Assembly (NCBI RefSeq): GCF_000696185.1
Contig: NZ_KK853997.1
Coordinates: 3,822,390 to 3,886,389, forward strand
Source: Kitasatospora cheerisanensis KCTC 2395
GTDB lineage: Bacteria; Actinomycetota; Actinomycetes; Streptomycetales; Streptomycetaceae
DNA length: 64,000 bases
Reading direction: 5' to 3'
Numbering within the stretch: position 1 is the stretch's first letter; each line of letters opens with the position of its first letter. The position numbers and the translations under genes are program-made. The notes beneath the pieces were generated by a model. The model was not told the origin of the DNA and did not search any database. It saw nothing but the letters and a program-made list of their open reading frames with translations. Positions 27,810 through 35,674 of the stretch are shown in pieces.

Positions 27810-29183
27810 GTGGGAACTCCTGCGAACGGCCCGCCCGGTGACCCGCCCGGCTTCGTGCACATCCCTGAGCCAGCCCGTCTGGAGCTCGACCGTGCCGTGC
27901 AGGCCGTCGTGTCGCGAGCCAATGACGTCCTGCACGCGGAAAGCCGCCTGCGTGACCTCCTTCGGGCGGTTCTCGCGGTCACCACGGACATCGCCTCCCC
28001 TGGGGTTCTCGACCACCTGGTGAACGCCGCCCGTGAGCTGCTGGGAGCCCGCTTCGCCGCCCTGGCCGTAACCGACGACGCAGGTCGGCTCGTCGAGTTC
28101 CGGCACAGCGGCATCGAGCCGTCCGCCGCCCGAAAGATCGGTCCGTGGCCCCAGGACGAAGGTGTCCTCGGCCGACTACGGACGCAGTCCGGTCCGCTAC
28201 GGATCGACGACATCCACGCGGCCCCCGACACGTACGGCTTCCCGACCGGCCACCCACCCATGCGGAGCTTCCTCGGCGTGCCGATCCGGGCCCGCGGCCG
28301 GACGTTCGGAGCCCTCTACCTGGCCGACAAGCAGGGTGCCGGCACCGTGCCGACACCGTTCACCACGGAGGACGAGGAACTCCTCCAAGCGCTGGCCGGT
28401 GCCGCGTCGGCGGCCGTCGACAACGCCCGGCTCTACGAACAGGCCCAGCGCAGGGAGGCGTGGCAGCATGCCACGGCCCTGATCAGCTCCGCCCTCCTGG
28501 CCCGTACCGAGCCGGACCAGGTGCTCGCGCTGATCGTCGAGCAGGCGCGGCAGGTCGCGAGCGCCGACATCGCGGCGATCGCCCTCCCCGACACCCCGGA
28601 GCACCTGGTCATCCGCATCGCCGCCGGTCAGGACGCCGACCGCGTCACCGGCTACCACCTGCCCACCGCACAGTCCCTGACCGGACTCGTCCTGACCCGC
28701 GGCGAACCGCTGATCACCGCCGACCTGTCCACCGACGAACGCGCCCACCAGCCGGACACCGACCTGTCCCCCGCATCCGGCCCGGCCATGTTCGCCCCTC
28801 TGACCGCCCGCGGCAGCCGCACCGGGGTCCTCTTCGTCACCCGCCACCCGAGCCGGTCGGAATTCGACCACGACCAGCTCGACATGCTGACCGTCTTCGC
28901 CGCCCAGGCCGCTCTCGCCGAGCAGCTGGCCGCCGAACGCGCCGACGCCGAGCTCGTCACACAGGTCCGTGACCACGAACGCATCGCCCAGGACCTGCGC
29001 GACCGTGTCATCGAGGGCATCTTCGCCATCAGTCTCACCCTCAACGGCCTGGCCACCACCGCACCGCCCGACCGGCAGCAGCACCTGCTCGACACCGTCG
29101 GCCGCCTCGACACCGTCATCCGCGACATCCGCGCCACCGTCTTCGACCTCCAGCACCCCGACCCAGGGCCCGGAGGGCCCTGA
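27810..29183 (+). CDS. Tandem-GAF DevS-like sensor lacking phosphoacceptor His and ATPase domain
   Basis: The 457-residue protein has two GAF domains (about 40-190, with LGVPIRARGRTFGALYLADK; and 220-380, with MFAPLTARGSRTGVLFVTRH) and a HisKA_3-like helix near 400. In DevS/DosS kinases that helix reads ARDLHD; here it is HERIAQDLRDRVIEGIFAIS, so arginine replaces the histidine. The protein ends about 60 residues later without an HATPase domain. It cannot act as a normal kinase and may be a sensor scaffold or dimer partner. GTG at 27810 has GGAGG upstream. Confidence 0.82.
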   Translation: MGTPANGPPGDPPGFVHIPEPARLELDRAVQAVVSRANDVLHAESRLRDLLRAVLAVTTDIASPGVLDHLVNAARELLGARFAALAVTDDAGRLVEFRHSGIEPSAARKIGPWPQDEGVLGRLRTQSGPLRIDDIHAAPDTYGFPTGHPPMRSFLGVPIRARGRTFGALYLADKQGAGTVPTPFTTEDEELLQALAGAASAAVDNARLYEQAQRREAWQHATALISSALLARTEPDQVLALIVEQARQVASADIAAIALPDTPEHLVIRIAAGQDADRVTGYHLPTAQSLTGLVLTRGEPLITADLSTDERAHQPDTDLSPASGPAMFAPLTARGSRTGVLFVTRHPSRSEFDHDQLDMLTVFAAQAALAEQLAAERADAELVTQVRDHERIAQDLRDRVIEGIFAISLTLNGLATTAPPDRQQHLLDTVGRLDTVIRDIRATVFDLQHPDPGPGGP

Positions 29184-29259
29184 CCTGCGGTGCTCGGGGG
29201 CGATGCCCGGTCGCTCCGGGGGACGGTCGTCCCGTCCGGCACGGGGGGACGCCGAGGGC

Positions 29260-30471
29260 TCAGCGCCATTCGATGGCGAACAGGGTGGCATCGTCGCTCG
29301 TGCGCCCGCCCCGCTCCTCCTTGAGGACGTGGGAGAGCATGCGCACCGTGGTCCGGAGTCCGGAGTCGGCGCGCTCGACCCGGTTGACCCAGTCGATGAG
29401 CTGACGCTCGCCGAACTGACCCCCGTCGGGCGCGCGTTCCTCGACCAGGCCGTCGGTGAAGCACAGCACCCGGTCCCCGTGCCGCAGGAGCCGGTCACTG
29501 ATCACGGGCTGCTCGCCGCCGAAGCCGACCGGCAAGGTGGTGGCACTCTCCAACCGCTCGACGACGCGACGGCCGCGGATCAGCAGGGGCACCGGATGAC
29601 CGGCGTTGACCCACTGCAGGTGACCGGAGACGGTGTCCAGGCGCATCATCTGCGCGGTGACGAAGTGGTCCGGCCCGAACTGTTCGGCGATGGCCCGGTC
29701 CATGAAGGCGTAGATCTCCGCCAGTCCGATGTCGGCGCGCCGCGCGTGCCGGTACGCACCGATGGCCACGGTCGCCATGGTGGCGGCATCCAGTCCGTGG
29801 CCCATGGCATCGATGGTCGCCACGTGCAGGAGGTCGTCGTTGAGCGCGTAGTCGAAGCTGTCCCCGGCCACGTGGTAGGCCGGTTCGAGGATGCCCGCCA
29901 CGGCGACCTGGGGGGCCGTCATCGAGAGCGGCGGCAGGAGCGACCACTGGATCTCCGCGGCCACGCTCATCGGCTGGAGGCGCCGAGCCTGGAAGATCCG
30001 ATCGGTGTAGGCGTTCTTCGTGACCAGTAGATCGGCGACCAGGGCGCAGAAGACCCGCAGCAGCCGGCGGTCTTCCTCCCCGACGGCGTCCAGGGTCAGG
30101 GCAAGCACACCCAGCTCGTCACCGCCGCCCGGCAGGGGCAGGTACACCCGCACGCCGTCCTCCTGCGGTTCCTCGACGGGAACACCGCGCAGGAACGCCT
30201 CACCCGCGGGTGAGGCGTCGATCGGAACCGGCTCTCCGGCCGTCATCCCCTGCCCGTGCAGGGGTGCCAGGACCAGCTGTCCGTAGTCCTGCAGCAGGAG
30301 GACCGGGTCGCGACCGCCGAACCGGCGCACCGCGTCGGCGACCAGTGGAGCGATCATCTGGGGCGGCAGTTCCTGGGTCCGATCCATCAGCGGGCCCAAC
30401 AGCAGGTGTTCGCCGGTACCCCGCGCCCGGCCGCCGGCTCCCGGCGTGGCGGACGACCGCTCACCGCTCAT
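29260..30471 (-). CDS. PP2C/SpoIIE family serine phosphatase (RsbU-like)
   Basis: The 403-residue protein has an N-terminal GAF-like sensor region (about 20-170) and a C-terminal SpoIIE-type phosphatase. Metal-binding motifs are VAGDSFDYAL, VATIDAMGHGLDAATMATV, LQWVNAGHPVPLLIRG, and VLCFTDGLVEERAPDGGQFG; the last aspartate is in GGRTSDDATLFAIEW. It should dephosphorylate a STAS antagonist such as the one at 26698. It is convergent with the GAF gene. Confidence 0.9.
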   Translation of the reverse strand: MSGERSSATPGAGGRARGTGEHLLLGPLMDRTQELPPQMIAPLVADAVRRFGGRDPVLLLQDYGQLVLAPLHGQGMTAGEPVPIDASPAGEAFLRGVPVEEPQEDGVRVYLPLPGGGDELGVLALTLDAVGEEDRRLLRVFCALVADLLVTKNAYTDRIFQARRLQPMSVAAEIQWSLLPPLSMTAPQVAVAGILEPAYHVAGDSFDYALNDDLLHVATIDAMGHGLDAATMATVAIGAYRHARRADIGLAEIYAFMDRAIAEQFGPDHFVTAQMMRLDTVSGHLQWVNAGHPVPLLIRGRRVVERLESATTLPVGFGGEQPVISDRLLRHGDRVLCFTDGLVEERAPDGGQFGERQLIDWVNRVERADSGLRTTVRMLSHVLKEERGGRTSDDATLFAIEWR

Positions 30472-30927
30472 CCTCGCTCACCGCCGTCTTGTTCCCGTCG
30501 TCGGGGCCGGCGCCGCTGCTGCCGAGCCGGGCGCCCCGGCTCCGTGAACCAGGGCAACTCATTCCATTACGCCCCACAGCCGGGCGATGCGCGCTCCAAC
30601 GGGTCGACAGGATGCCGAGGGCGTGCGGAACACGGCACGGTTCCACCGCGGCTTCGGCTTCGTGGCGTCCGCCCCCGGCCGTTCACCGTGCGGAGCCGAC
30701 GCGGCCGGGCGAATCCACCGCAGGTCCGGAAGCCCACGGTTGCGCGAGGCCGGGCTGCTCACCCGTCTTCCTCGGCCCCTGCCGGACCGAGGCCCCTTGC
30801 CCGCCCCTGCGGCCCCACGCACTGCCGGCGCAGCGCGTGAGCCTTGCCCGAACGGGTAGCCGCCATGGTGCGACAAGACTTCGTCATCCGGGGGCCGCGG
30901 GACCCGAACCGATGGGAAGCGACCACC
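30472..30927. other. Intergenic stretch without a recognised gene
   Basis: The region between the divergent phosphatase and HATPase genes shows no ORF I can support. It must hold both promoters. Short GC-rich inverted repeats are present but nothing stands out. Confidence 0.5.
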
Positions 30928-31377
30928 ATGTCCGCAGCCGTCCATCACCACCGCCACCTGACTTTCACCGCAGAGAGCGGAGACTCCCCGGTACACGTGG
31001 GCCGGGTGTTCACCCGCCACGCCCTCGCCGACTGGCGCCTGGCTTCCTCCGCCACTGGCGACGACGCCCAACTGGTCGCATCAGAACTGCTCACCAACGC
31101 CGTCCGGCACACAGCAGGTCCCCTAGCCATGGACCTGGACGATGACGGCTCGCGCCTGCGCATCACCGTCACGGACCCGCGCCCGGACATCACCCCGCCC
31201 GATCCCGGCAGCCATCAGCCTGCCGGGATCGGCGGCCACGGACTGTTCATCGTCGACCGCCTCGCCCTGCACTGGGGCGCCTTCCCCGAAGGCCGCGGCA
31301 AGGCCGTCTGGGCCGACCTCCCCGTGCCAGGCGCCGGGCAACCGCTCACGGTAGCCGTGAGACCACGGTCGTCATGA
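30928..31377 (+). CDS. HATPase-domain protein (RsbW-like anti-sigma factor/serine kinase)
   Basis: The 149-residue protein has the GHKL ATPase motifs: N box QLVASELLTNAVRHT, G1 ITVTDPRPD and G2 GIGGHGLFIVDRLALHWG, ending GKAVWADLPV. Single-domain HATPases of this size act as serine kinases and sigma antagonists in partner switches. The ATG at 30928 is preferred over 30844 because the fold starts there. No sigma gene lies in the island, so its target would be elsewhere. Confidence 0.88.
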   Translation: MSAAVHHHRHLTFTAESGDSPVHVGRVFTRHALADWRLASSATGDDAQLVASELLTNAVRHTAGPLAMDLDDDGSRLRITVTDPRPDITPPDPGSHQPAGIGGHGLFIVDRLALHWGAFPEGRGKAVWADLPVPGAGQPLTVAVRPRSS

Positions 31378-31406
31378 CGAGGGCGCGACGGGAAGGACAC
31401 GACGGT

Positions 31407-31841
31407 TCAAGCGGAGGGAGTGGCGAGCAGGGCCGCAGCGCGGCCTGCGGTGAGGACGCCGAGGAGGTAGCCGTCCTCGTCGACGACGGGCCAGACGGCC
31501 AGGTGCTTGATCCGCATCGCGACCGCGGCCAGGCGCAGGCCCATGCCTGGCCAGGTGAACGGGCCCTGTTGGTGCACCATGGAGCTGATCGCGGTCCGAT
31601 CGGTGTACCAGGAGCGGGTCAGGAACGAGTGCAGCCCGGGCTGGGTGACCAGCCCTTCGCACCGGCCGTCGTGGCCGCGGACGACCAGGTACTCGACGTG
31701 GGCGCTGAGGAAGATGTCGTTGGCCTGATCGACGGTGCTGTCGTCGGCAATCTGGTAGTCGCAGGGGTCCATGGCGTCGGCGACCGTGAGGCCGTGGCCC
31801 GGCCGTGCCGGATGCGGGAAAGGAATGGTCACGGCGCTCAC
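31407..31841 (-). CDS. CBS-domain-pair protein
   Basis: The 144-residue protein has two CBS motifs: LTVADAMDPCDYQIADDSTV with VEYLVVRGHDGRCEGLVTQ, and the second from LRLAAVAMRIKHLAVWPVVD to GYLLGVLTAGRA. Such pairs bind adenine nucleotides and sense energy state. It is small and free-standing. The GTG start at 31841 is tentative; 31832 is also possible. Confidence 0.85.
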   Translation of the reverse strand: MSAVTIPFPHPARPGHGLTVADAMDPCDYQIADDSTVDQANDIFLSAHVEYLVVRGHDGRCEGLVTQPGLHSFLTRSWYTDRTAISSMVHQQGPFTWPGMGLRLAAVAMRIKHLAVWPVVDEDGYLLGVLTAGRAAALLATPSA

Positions 31842-32085
31842 CGTTACCCGATCCCCGGCTGCCTGCCGGCGGCCGGGATGTTGTTCACCCAGAACGAAAC
31901 CGGAAGGGGTACCGGGATGCGAAAAGCCCTGGATGCTGTGAAGCCTACTCCGGCGCACCCCTCGGACGAGGGCGCCCGCGGAGTACCGTGGGTGGCAACC
32001 GAGGACATTCCGCACACCGGCATTCGCGCTGGTGTCGCCTGGGTCATGACAGGTCCCTCGCGGACCGGACGGGCGGCTCCGGGTG

Positions 32086-32532
32086 ATGCCGATCCCTCTT
32101 CCCACTTCTTCCTCACCCGGGCCGTGGTCCGTGCCCGGCGCACCGCTTCTGCCACGCCTGGTGCTGGAGCCGACGATGTCCCGGGAGGGGATCTTCGACG
32201 GCGCGTGGTGGCCCCGCTCGAACCACGTCCTGGCTGAGCTCCCGGACCTGATCACCGCGCTGAGCGCCCACCTGGGGCGCATCGGCCGAGTCGGCCTCGA
32301 CACCTCGGCCTGGGACGAGGTACCCCGATCCCTCGTGGCGAACGGCCTGACGGTCAAAATCAACTGGTTCGCCGGCAGTGACGCAACCATCAGTGTCTCT
32401 CGGGGTTTCCAGGACCACTTCCTCCTCCTGGTCGTACCGCCACTCACCACCTCGGAGAACGCCTCCTCAGCGATGGCGGGGGCCGCAGCAACCGGAAACC
32501 ACACCCCGGCAGCCGAACTCCTGCTCAGATGA
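32086..32532 (+). CDS. DUF5994 family protein
   Basis: The 148-residue protein contains LPRLVLEPTMSREGIFDGAW, WPRSNHVLAELPDLITALSA, and LTVKINWFAGSDATISVSRG with a final LLLVVPPLTTSENASSAMAG. This matches the actinobacterial DUF5994 family. No activity is known. Its stop overlaps the next small ORF by 4 bp (ATGA). Confidence 0.8.
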   Translation: MPIPLPTSSSPGPWSVPGAPLLPRLVLEPTMSREGIFDGAWWPRSNHVLAELPDLITALSAHLGRIGRVGLDTSAWDEVPRSLVANGLTVKINWFAGSDATISVSRGFQDHFLLLVVPPLTTSENASSAMAGAAATGNHTPAAELLLR

Positions 32533-32765
32533 GCAGTCCGGCATCCGACTGTGCCGGACCACTCACGAACGGCGCATTCGGTGCTGAGCTACGCGACGCC
32601 TTCGCCATGACCCTTGGCGGCCTCGGCCCCGGCGCCCCGCAGGGCCGCGCCGATCCTCCTGCCGACGTCGTGACGGCAACCTCCCACCGGACCATGCAGA
32701 CTGCCCCAGCCGGCCGGGAGACGGTGAGCATCCGCAGGACCCTGACCGAGATGCTCGAACGGTAG
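32529..32765 (+). CDS. Small protein coupled to DUF5994 gene, function unknown
   Basis: The 78-residue ORF starts inside the ATGA overlap with the DUF5994 gene. It has no recognised motif; the C-terminus is charged (TVSIRRTLTEMLER). Coupling and frame support a real gene, but composition is weak evidence. Confidence 0.4.
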   Translation: MSSPASDCAGPLTNGAFGAELRDAFAMTLGGLGPGAPQGRADPPADVVTATSHRTMQTAPAGRETVSIRRTLTEMLER

Positions 32766-33144
32766 CTACCCTCCCCGTCACAGATCGGGGCAGCCGGCAC
32801 GGTGACCCGAAAGATCGCCGAGAGCGGGGACGCGGTCATCGACGAAGGCATGCGGTCCACCCAACAGATGATCGAAAGCAACCCCCTTCCTTCTGTCGAG
32901 GTTCCTGCCCGGCTGGAAGGCCGAACCGCGCGCCGAGGAGCGGGCTCGCCTCATGGCGGAGGCGGCAGGAGTCAGCTGACCGGAGACGTCGTGAGGAGGG
33001 TTTGTCGGGGCCTGGTGAGCGTAGCCAGCTGGTCTCAGTTTTGGTCTCATCCCCCCCGTCCAGCCCGGTCCAGCCGCCGCCTAGCGGGTCACTCCGCCGC
33101 AGGTCAGGACGGGTGTGAACTCCGGCGAACACCGTTCGAGAGAA
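32766..33144. other. Left flank of attR, probably the scar of a lost integrase gene
   Basis: No intact gene is seen. The direct repeat TGGTCTCAGTTTTGGTCTCA near 33032-33051 and the sequence after it look like the segment normally found between integrase genes and tRNA-Ser attachment sites in streptomycete elements. A similar TTCTGGTCTCA lies at about 26182, near attL. Confidence 0.4.
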
Positions 33145-33200
33145 TTGGAAAGCGTGTTGGGGGCAACCCCTCACGAGTTCGAATCTCGTATCCTCCGCCT
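33145..33200 (+). repeat. attR: exact 56-bp copy of tRNA-Ser 3' end
   Basis: Identical to 26060-26115. It begins in the anticodon loop (TTGGAAAG) and runs through the variable and T-arms to CCTCCGCCT. The 5' part of the tRNA is missing, so it is not a second functional gene. Confidence 0.9.
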
Positions 33201-33204
33201 GATC

Positions 33205-33237
33205 GAAGGCCCCGACCGCTCAGCGGTCGGGGCCTTC
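33205..33237 (+). terminator. Displaced tRNA-Ser terminator
   Basis: GAAGGCCCCGACCGCT, one base, then its complement: a perfect 16-bp stem sharing GACCGCTCAGCGGTC with the hairpin at 26134-26166. It probably is the original terminator, now behind attR. Confidence 0.75.
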
Positions 33238-33247
33238 GTCGTTCCGC

Positions 33248-33385
33248 ATGAACTGCCTCGTCCAGGACGACATCGAACGTCAGGAACTTGAGGAGGCGTT
33301 AAGCACGGCCAGGCGGGACGACCCCGTGGTGGTGGGGATGGACGACGCCAAGATGCTGGCTGACTACGGTGCGTCCTTGTGCTGA
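33248..33385 (+). CDS. Small ORF with TTA codon, unknown function
   Basis: A 45-residue ORF (NCLVQDDIERQELEEALS..., ending MLADYGASLC) lies just after attR. It has a TTA codon at 33299-33301, the rare leucine codon read by bldA in streptomycetes. It overlaps the next ORF by GTGCTGA. No motif is recognised. Confidence 0.35.
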   Translation: MNCLVQDDIERQELEEALSTARRDDPVVVGMDDAKMLADYGASLC

Positions 33386-33633
33386 GGCGACTGCTCCAAG
33401 GTGCAGCTCTGGCCGCGGCCGGCGACGAGCGGGAGATCGACCACAGAACGAGGCGGCTGGGCAAAGTGACCAGAGCGCGCCAGGACCTCCTTCTCGCGCC
33501 GCAGGCCTACACGTCCGGCAAGTTGATCGGCAGCGCCTCGGCAACCTCTCTCGGCGGCGTGTCATTTACCCCAGGCCGTGACTGGCTGCACCTCGGCGAC
33601 GGCGGCCTCATGGCAGTGACCGTTCCCAGGTGA
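33379..33633 (+). CDS. Small ORF, unknown function
   Basis: An 84-residue ORF from GTG 33379, overlapping the previous one. It reads LRRLLQGAALAAAGDEREID and ends PGRDWLHLGDGGLMAVTVPR. It may be a fragment of a larger protein left in the second island remnant. No family is recognised. Confidence 0.35.
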   Translation: MLRRLLQGAALAAAGDEREIDHRTRRLGKVTRARQDLLLAPQAYTSGKLIGSASATSLGGVSFTPGRDWLHLGDGGLMAVTVPR

Positions 33634-33751
33634 CACCGGTGATGCACCATCTCCTCAGCCGCGCGCCCTTGGCTGCGGCGCGGCGAGCACAGCGTCTCCA
33701 CAGGGCTCGGCCCGATCCGTCAGAGCCCTCACAGCAGAACTACGGCAACGC

Positions 33752-34030
33752 CTACAGATTGCGGTAGATGTCGCGGCGGTTGCCGACGGTCATGACCCAA
33801 ACGATCAGTTGCCCGTTCTCGACGGTGTACACGACGCGATAGTCCCCGACCCTGAGACGCCACCTCGAGCTGTGCCCTTGGAGGCCTTTGATGTCGAAGG
33901 CGGTGGTGTCACCCTCGTCCAAGGCCTTCTGCAGTTCGGTAAGGCGGTAGAGGATCCGCAGAGCGTCGGGCCGGGGAATCTTGAGCATGTCCCGCTGGGC
34001 GTGCGGCGTGAACCGCATGACGTAGCCCAT
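33752..34030 (-). CDS. RelE/YoeB-type toxin
   Basis: The 92-residue protein has the RelE/ParE fold signature MRFTPHAQRDMLKIPRPDA and the core WRLRVGDYRVVYTVENGQL ending VGNRRDIYRNL. RelE-type toxins cut mRNA in the ribosome. It follows the antitoxin gene by 3 bp in the same direction, the normal antitoxin-first order. It lies between attR of the large island and the third tRNA-Ser remnant. Confidence 0.9.
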   Translation of the reverse strand: MGYVMRFTPHAQRDMLKIPRPDALRILYRLTELQKALDEGDTTAFDIKGLQGHSSRWRLRVGDYRVVYTVENGQLIVWVMTVGNRRDIYRNL

Positions 34031-34033
34031 GGA

Positions 34034-34315
34034 TCAGGCGTGGTGGGTGCGGAGCATGGCGGCCATCTCCTCAAGCGAGACCGATCCCTCGTGGCCTTCG
34101 CCCTCCGCCTCGTCGGCCAACCGGTTGAGCCATGCCTCTTCGGCCTGTTCCGCCAGCTGGCGCAGACGCTGGTACTCGCGGATGTCGATCACGACGGCTT
34201 CCTGCTTGCCGCGCCGCGTGATGATTGTCGGGGTCTCGTCCCGACGGGCACGGTCGAGGACGTCCGCAAGGTGACTGCGCACCTCGGCCATGGACTCAAT
34301 CACCGGCTCACTCAT
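34034..34315 (-). CDS. Phd/YefM-family antitoxin
   Basis: The 93-residue protein has MAEVRSHLADVLDRARRDET, PTIITRRGKQEAVVIDIREY and an acidic C-terminal helix (EEAWLNRLADEAEGEGHE). The N-terminal part binds DNA, the tail covers the toxin. The GATGTACATC palindrome 15 bp upstream is a likely autoregulatory operator. Confidence 0.9.
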   Translation of the reverse strand: MSEPVIESMAEVRSHLADVLDRARRDETPTIITRRGKQEAVVIDIREYQRLRQLAEQAEEAWLNRLADEAEGEGHEGSVSLEEMAAMLRTHHA

Positions 34316-34330
34316 GCAACGAATGTAGCA

Positions 34331-34340
34331 GATGTACATC
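34331..34340 (-). promoter_or_regulatory. Candidate operator of the YefM/RelE-type pair
   Basis: A perfect 10-bp palindrome GATGTACATC lies 15 bp upstream of the antitoxin start, where YefM-type proteins usually bind. Confidence 0.4.
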
Positions 34341-34495
34341 CAGTACCTGCGGGCGGAGTCCGGATGCGCCAAGTCCGGATGGTTGCAGTCTCGGCTGCAT
34401 TCACCCCCGTCCAGCACCGTTCAGGGCCTGACCAGCGGGCTACCCCACCCCGGGGCAGACGACTACGGCCGCCCCCGGACAGCCGGACGAAGCGT

Positions 34496-34534
34496 TTGGA
34501 AAGCTAGGCGAGTTCGAGGCTCGTATCCTCCGCC
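34496..34534 (+). repeat. Third, decayed copy of tRNA-Ser 3' end
   Basis: TTGGAAAGC, then a deletion of the variable arm, then GCGAGTTCGAGGCTCGTATCC and TCCGCC follow the tRNA-Ser 3' sequence with changes. A weakened version of the terminator (AAGGCCCC..GGGGCCTT) follows at about 34554-34585. Together with 33145-33200 it brackets 1.3 kb holding the toxin-antitoxin pair, suggesting a second, older insertion. Confidence 0.65.
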
Positions 34535-34669
34535 GCCGCCTGCCAGGGCAAGCGAAGGCCCCGGCCGGGAGGGCGGGCGGGGCCTTGTGGGTGCTGTCGC
34601 CTCGGCGCTGGGCTCGTTGGCGAGTGGGTCTGGCGTGCCGGCGGGGTGGCGGTACTGGTCGTGGGTGGG

Positions 34670-34891
34670 TCAGAGGTTGAACATGCCGGAGTACGGGGCG
34701 GTGATGCGCTGCTGGTGGGACCCGAAGTCGACCAGGACCGCGGTGTCGCCTTCGACGCCGATGACTCGGCCGAGGCCGTGGGTGTCGTGGGTGACGCGTT
34801 CGCCGAGGACGAAGTGCTTGCGGGGCGCTTCGGGCTTGGCCTTGAAGGGGCTGGTGGGCAGGTGGCGGCGGACTGCTTCAGGCTTTCTCAT
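34670..34891 (-). CDS. Small conserved protein with CarD/Tudor-like fold, unknown function
   Basis: The 73-residue protein has a basic N-terminus and then FVLGERVTHDTHGLGRVIGV, AVLVDFGSHQQRITAPYSGM. The strand pattern VxHDTHGLGRVIGVEGDTAV resembles small beta-barrels that bind nucleic acid or protein. I do not know its role. It lies next to the cold-shock gene, divergently. Confidence 0.65.
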   Translation of the reverse strand: MRKPEAVRRHLPTSPFKAKPEAPRKHFVLGERVTHDTHGLGRVIGVEGDTAVLVDFGSHQQRITAPYSGMFNL

Positions 34892-35343
34892 TCAGGCCAG
34901 TATGCGCCTCGGAGTGCGGGGCGGCCCTTCCCGGCGGCCCGGAATGCCGGATGCCCGAAATGCCGGGTGTGTCGAACGGCACTCTCCCGGCGGCACAGGC
35001 CCGGGACGGCCCCGCCGGTCGGCCGCCGCGCTCGGGATACGGCATATGGTCGGATCAACTGCCCGGAGCAGCAAGGATGTTGGCGGACCGGGCGGGTCCG
35101 GCCCGTCGGTGCGGGTGGCGGCCTCCGCCGGAACCGGGGGTGAAATGTCCTCCCATTGCGGGCTCGGCACTGCTACAGTCGAAGAAGTTGCAGTAGTGGT
35201 TCCCATGAACTTTGTGTGCGCCTGCTGATGTTTCGCAGGCGCATTTTTGTTTTCCGGATCTCTGTCCGGGCGGGCGCTCATCGCGGTGACTCGGCATTCG
35301 TATCGTGCGAATACCGGAAAGTCCCTTGAAGGAGATTTCTTAC
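34892..35343. other. Leader region upstream of the cold-shock gene
   Basis: No larger gene is seen in this 452-bp gap. It must hold the promoters of the divergent small gene and of the cold-shock gene, and contains the 7-codon ORF and terminator described separately. A strong AAGGAGA ribosome site lies just before the cold-shock ATG. Confidence 0.55.
35205..35248 (+). promoter_or_regulatory. Cold-shock gene leader: 7-codon ORF overlapping an intrinsic terminator
   Basis: A short ORF encodes MNFVCAC (35205-35228). Its last Cys-Ala-Cys codons form the 5' arm of a perfect 9-bp hairpin (TGCGCCTGC 35217-35225, GCAGGCGCA 35235-35243), followed by TTTTTGTTTT. T-tracted terminators are rare in this genome. 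It sits about 100 bp before the cold-shock start, so it may be an attenuator for it. Confidence 0.6.
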
Positions 35344-35547
35344 ATGGCTAATGGCACTGTGAAGTGGTTCAACGCGGAAAAGGGCTTCGGCTTCATCGAG
35401 CAGGAGGGTGGCGGCCCGGACGTCTTCGCCCACTACTCGAACATCAACGCCAGCGGCTTCCGCGAGCTGCTTGAGGGCCAGAAGGTCGAGTTCGACGTCA
35501 CGCAGGGCCAGAAGGGCCCGCAGGCCGAGAACATTCGCCCGCTGTAG
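35344..35547 (+). CDS. Cold-shock protein (CspA family)
   Basis: The 67-residue protein reads [20 protein letters not shown], then [20 protein letters not shown] and ends [13 protein letters not shown]1 (KGFGFI) and RNP2 (VFAHY) are intact, so it binds single-stranded RNA and DNA as an RNA chaperone. AAGGAGA precedes the ATG. The DEAD-box helicase gene follows after a hairpin, a pairing known from other streptomycetes. Confidence 0.96.
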   Translation: MANGTVKWFNAEKGFGFIEQEGGGPDVFAHYSNINASGFRELLEGQKVEFDVTQGQKGPQAENIRPL

Positions 35548-35580
35548 TTCCCACTGCCAGGGCAGCTGCCTGGCACACGA

Positions 35581-35618
35581 GGGGCCCGCACCGCGCACTT
35601 GATGCCGGTGCGGGCCCC
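35581..35618 (+). terminator. Hairpin after cold-shock gene
   Basis: GGGGCCCGCACCG pairs with CGGTGCGGGCCCC across 12 nt, 33 bp after the stop codon. It probably reduces read-through into the helicase gene. Confidence 0.75.
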
Positions 35619-35674
35619 TCGGCTTGGCAGCACCAGGTGCCCGCACGATCACCCGCCGCCCGAGGAGGAACCGC

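Larger units (their letters stand above)
26060..33200. mobile_element. Genomic island integrated at tRNA-Ser, bounded by 56-bp direct repeats
   Basis: The last 53 bp of tRNA-Ser plus 3 bp (26060-26115) are repeated without a mismatch at 33145-33200, where the 5' half of the tRNA is absent. This is a textbook attL/attR pair. The 7.1 kb between them carries nine or so genes, mostly stress signalling: HTH, STAS, PNPOx-like, GAF sensor, PP2C phosphatase, HATPase, CBS and DUF5994. No integrase, replication or transfer gene remains, so the element can no longer excise itself. Confidence 0.8.

Noticed and set aside
33145..33200. A second tRNA-Ser gene
   Set aside because: The 5' half including acceptor and D-arm is missing; it is only the displaced 3' end.
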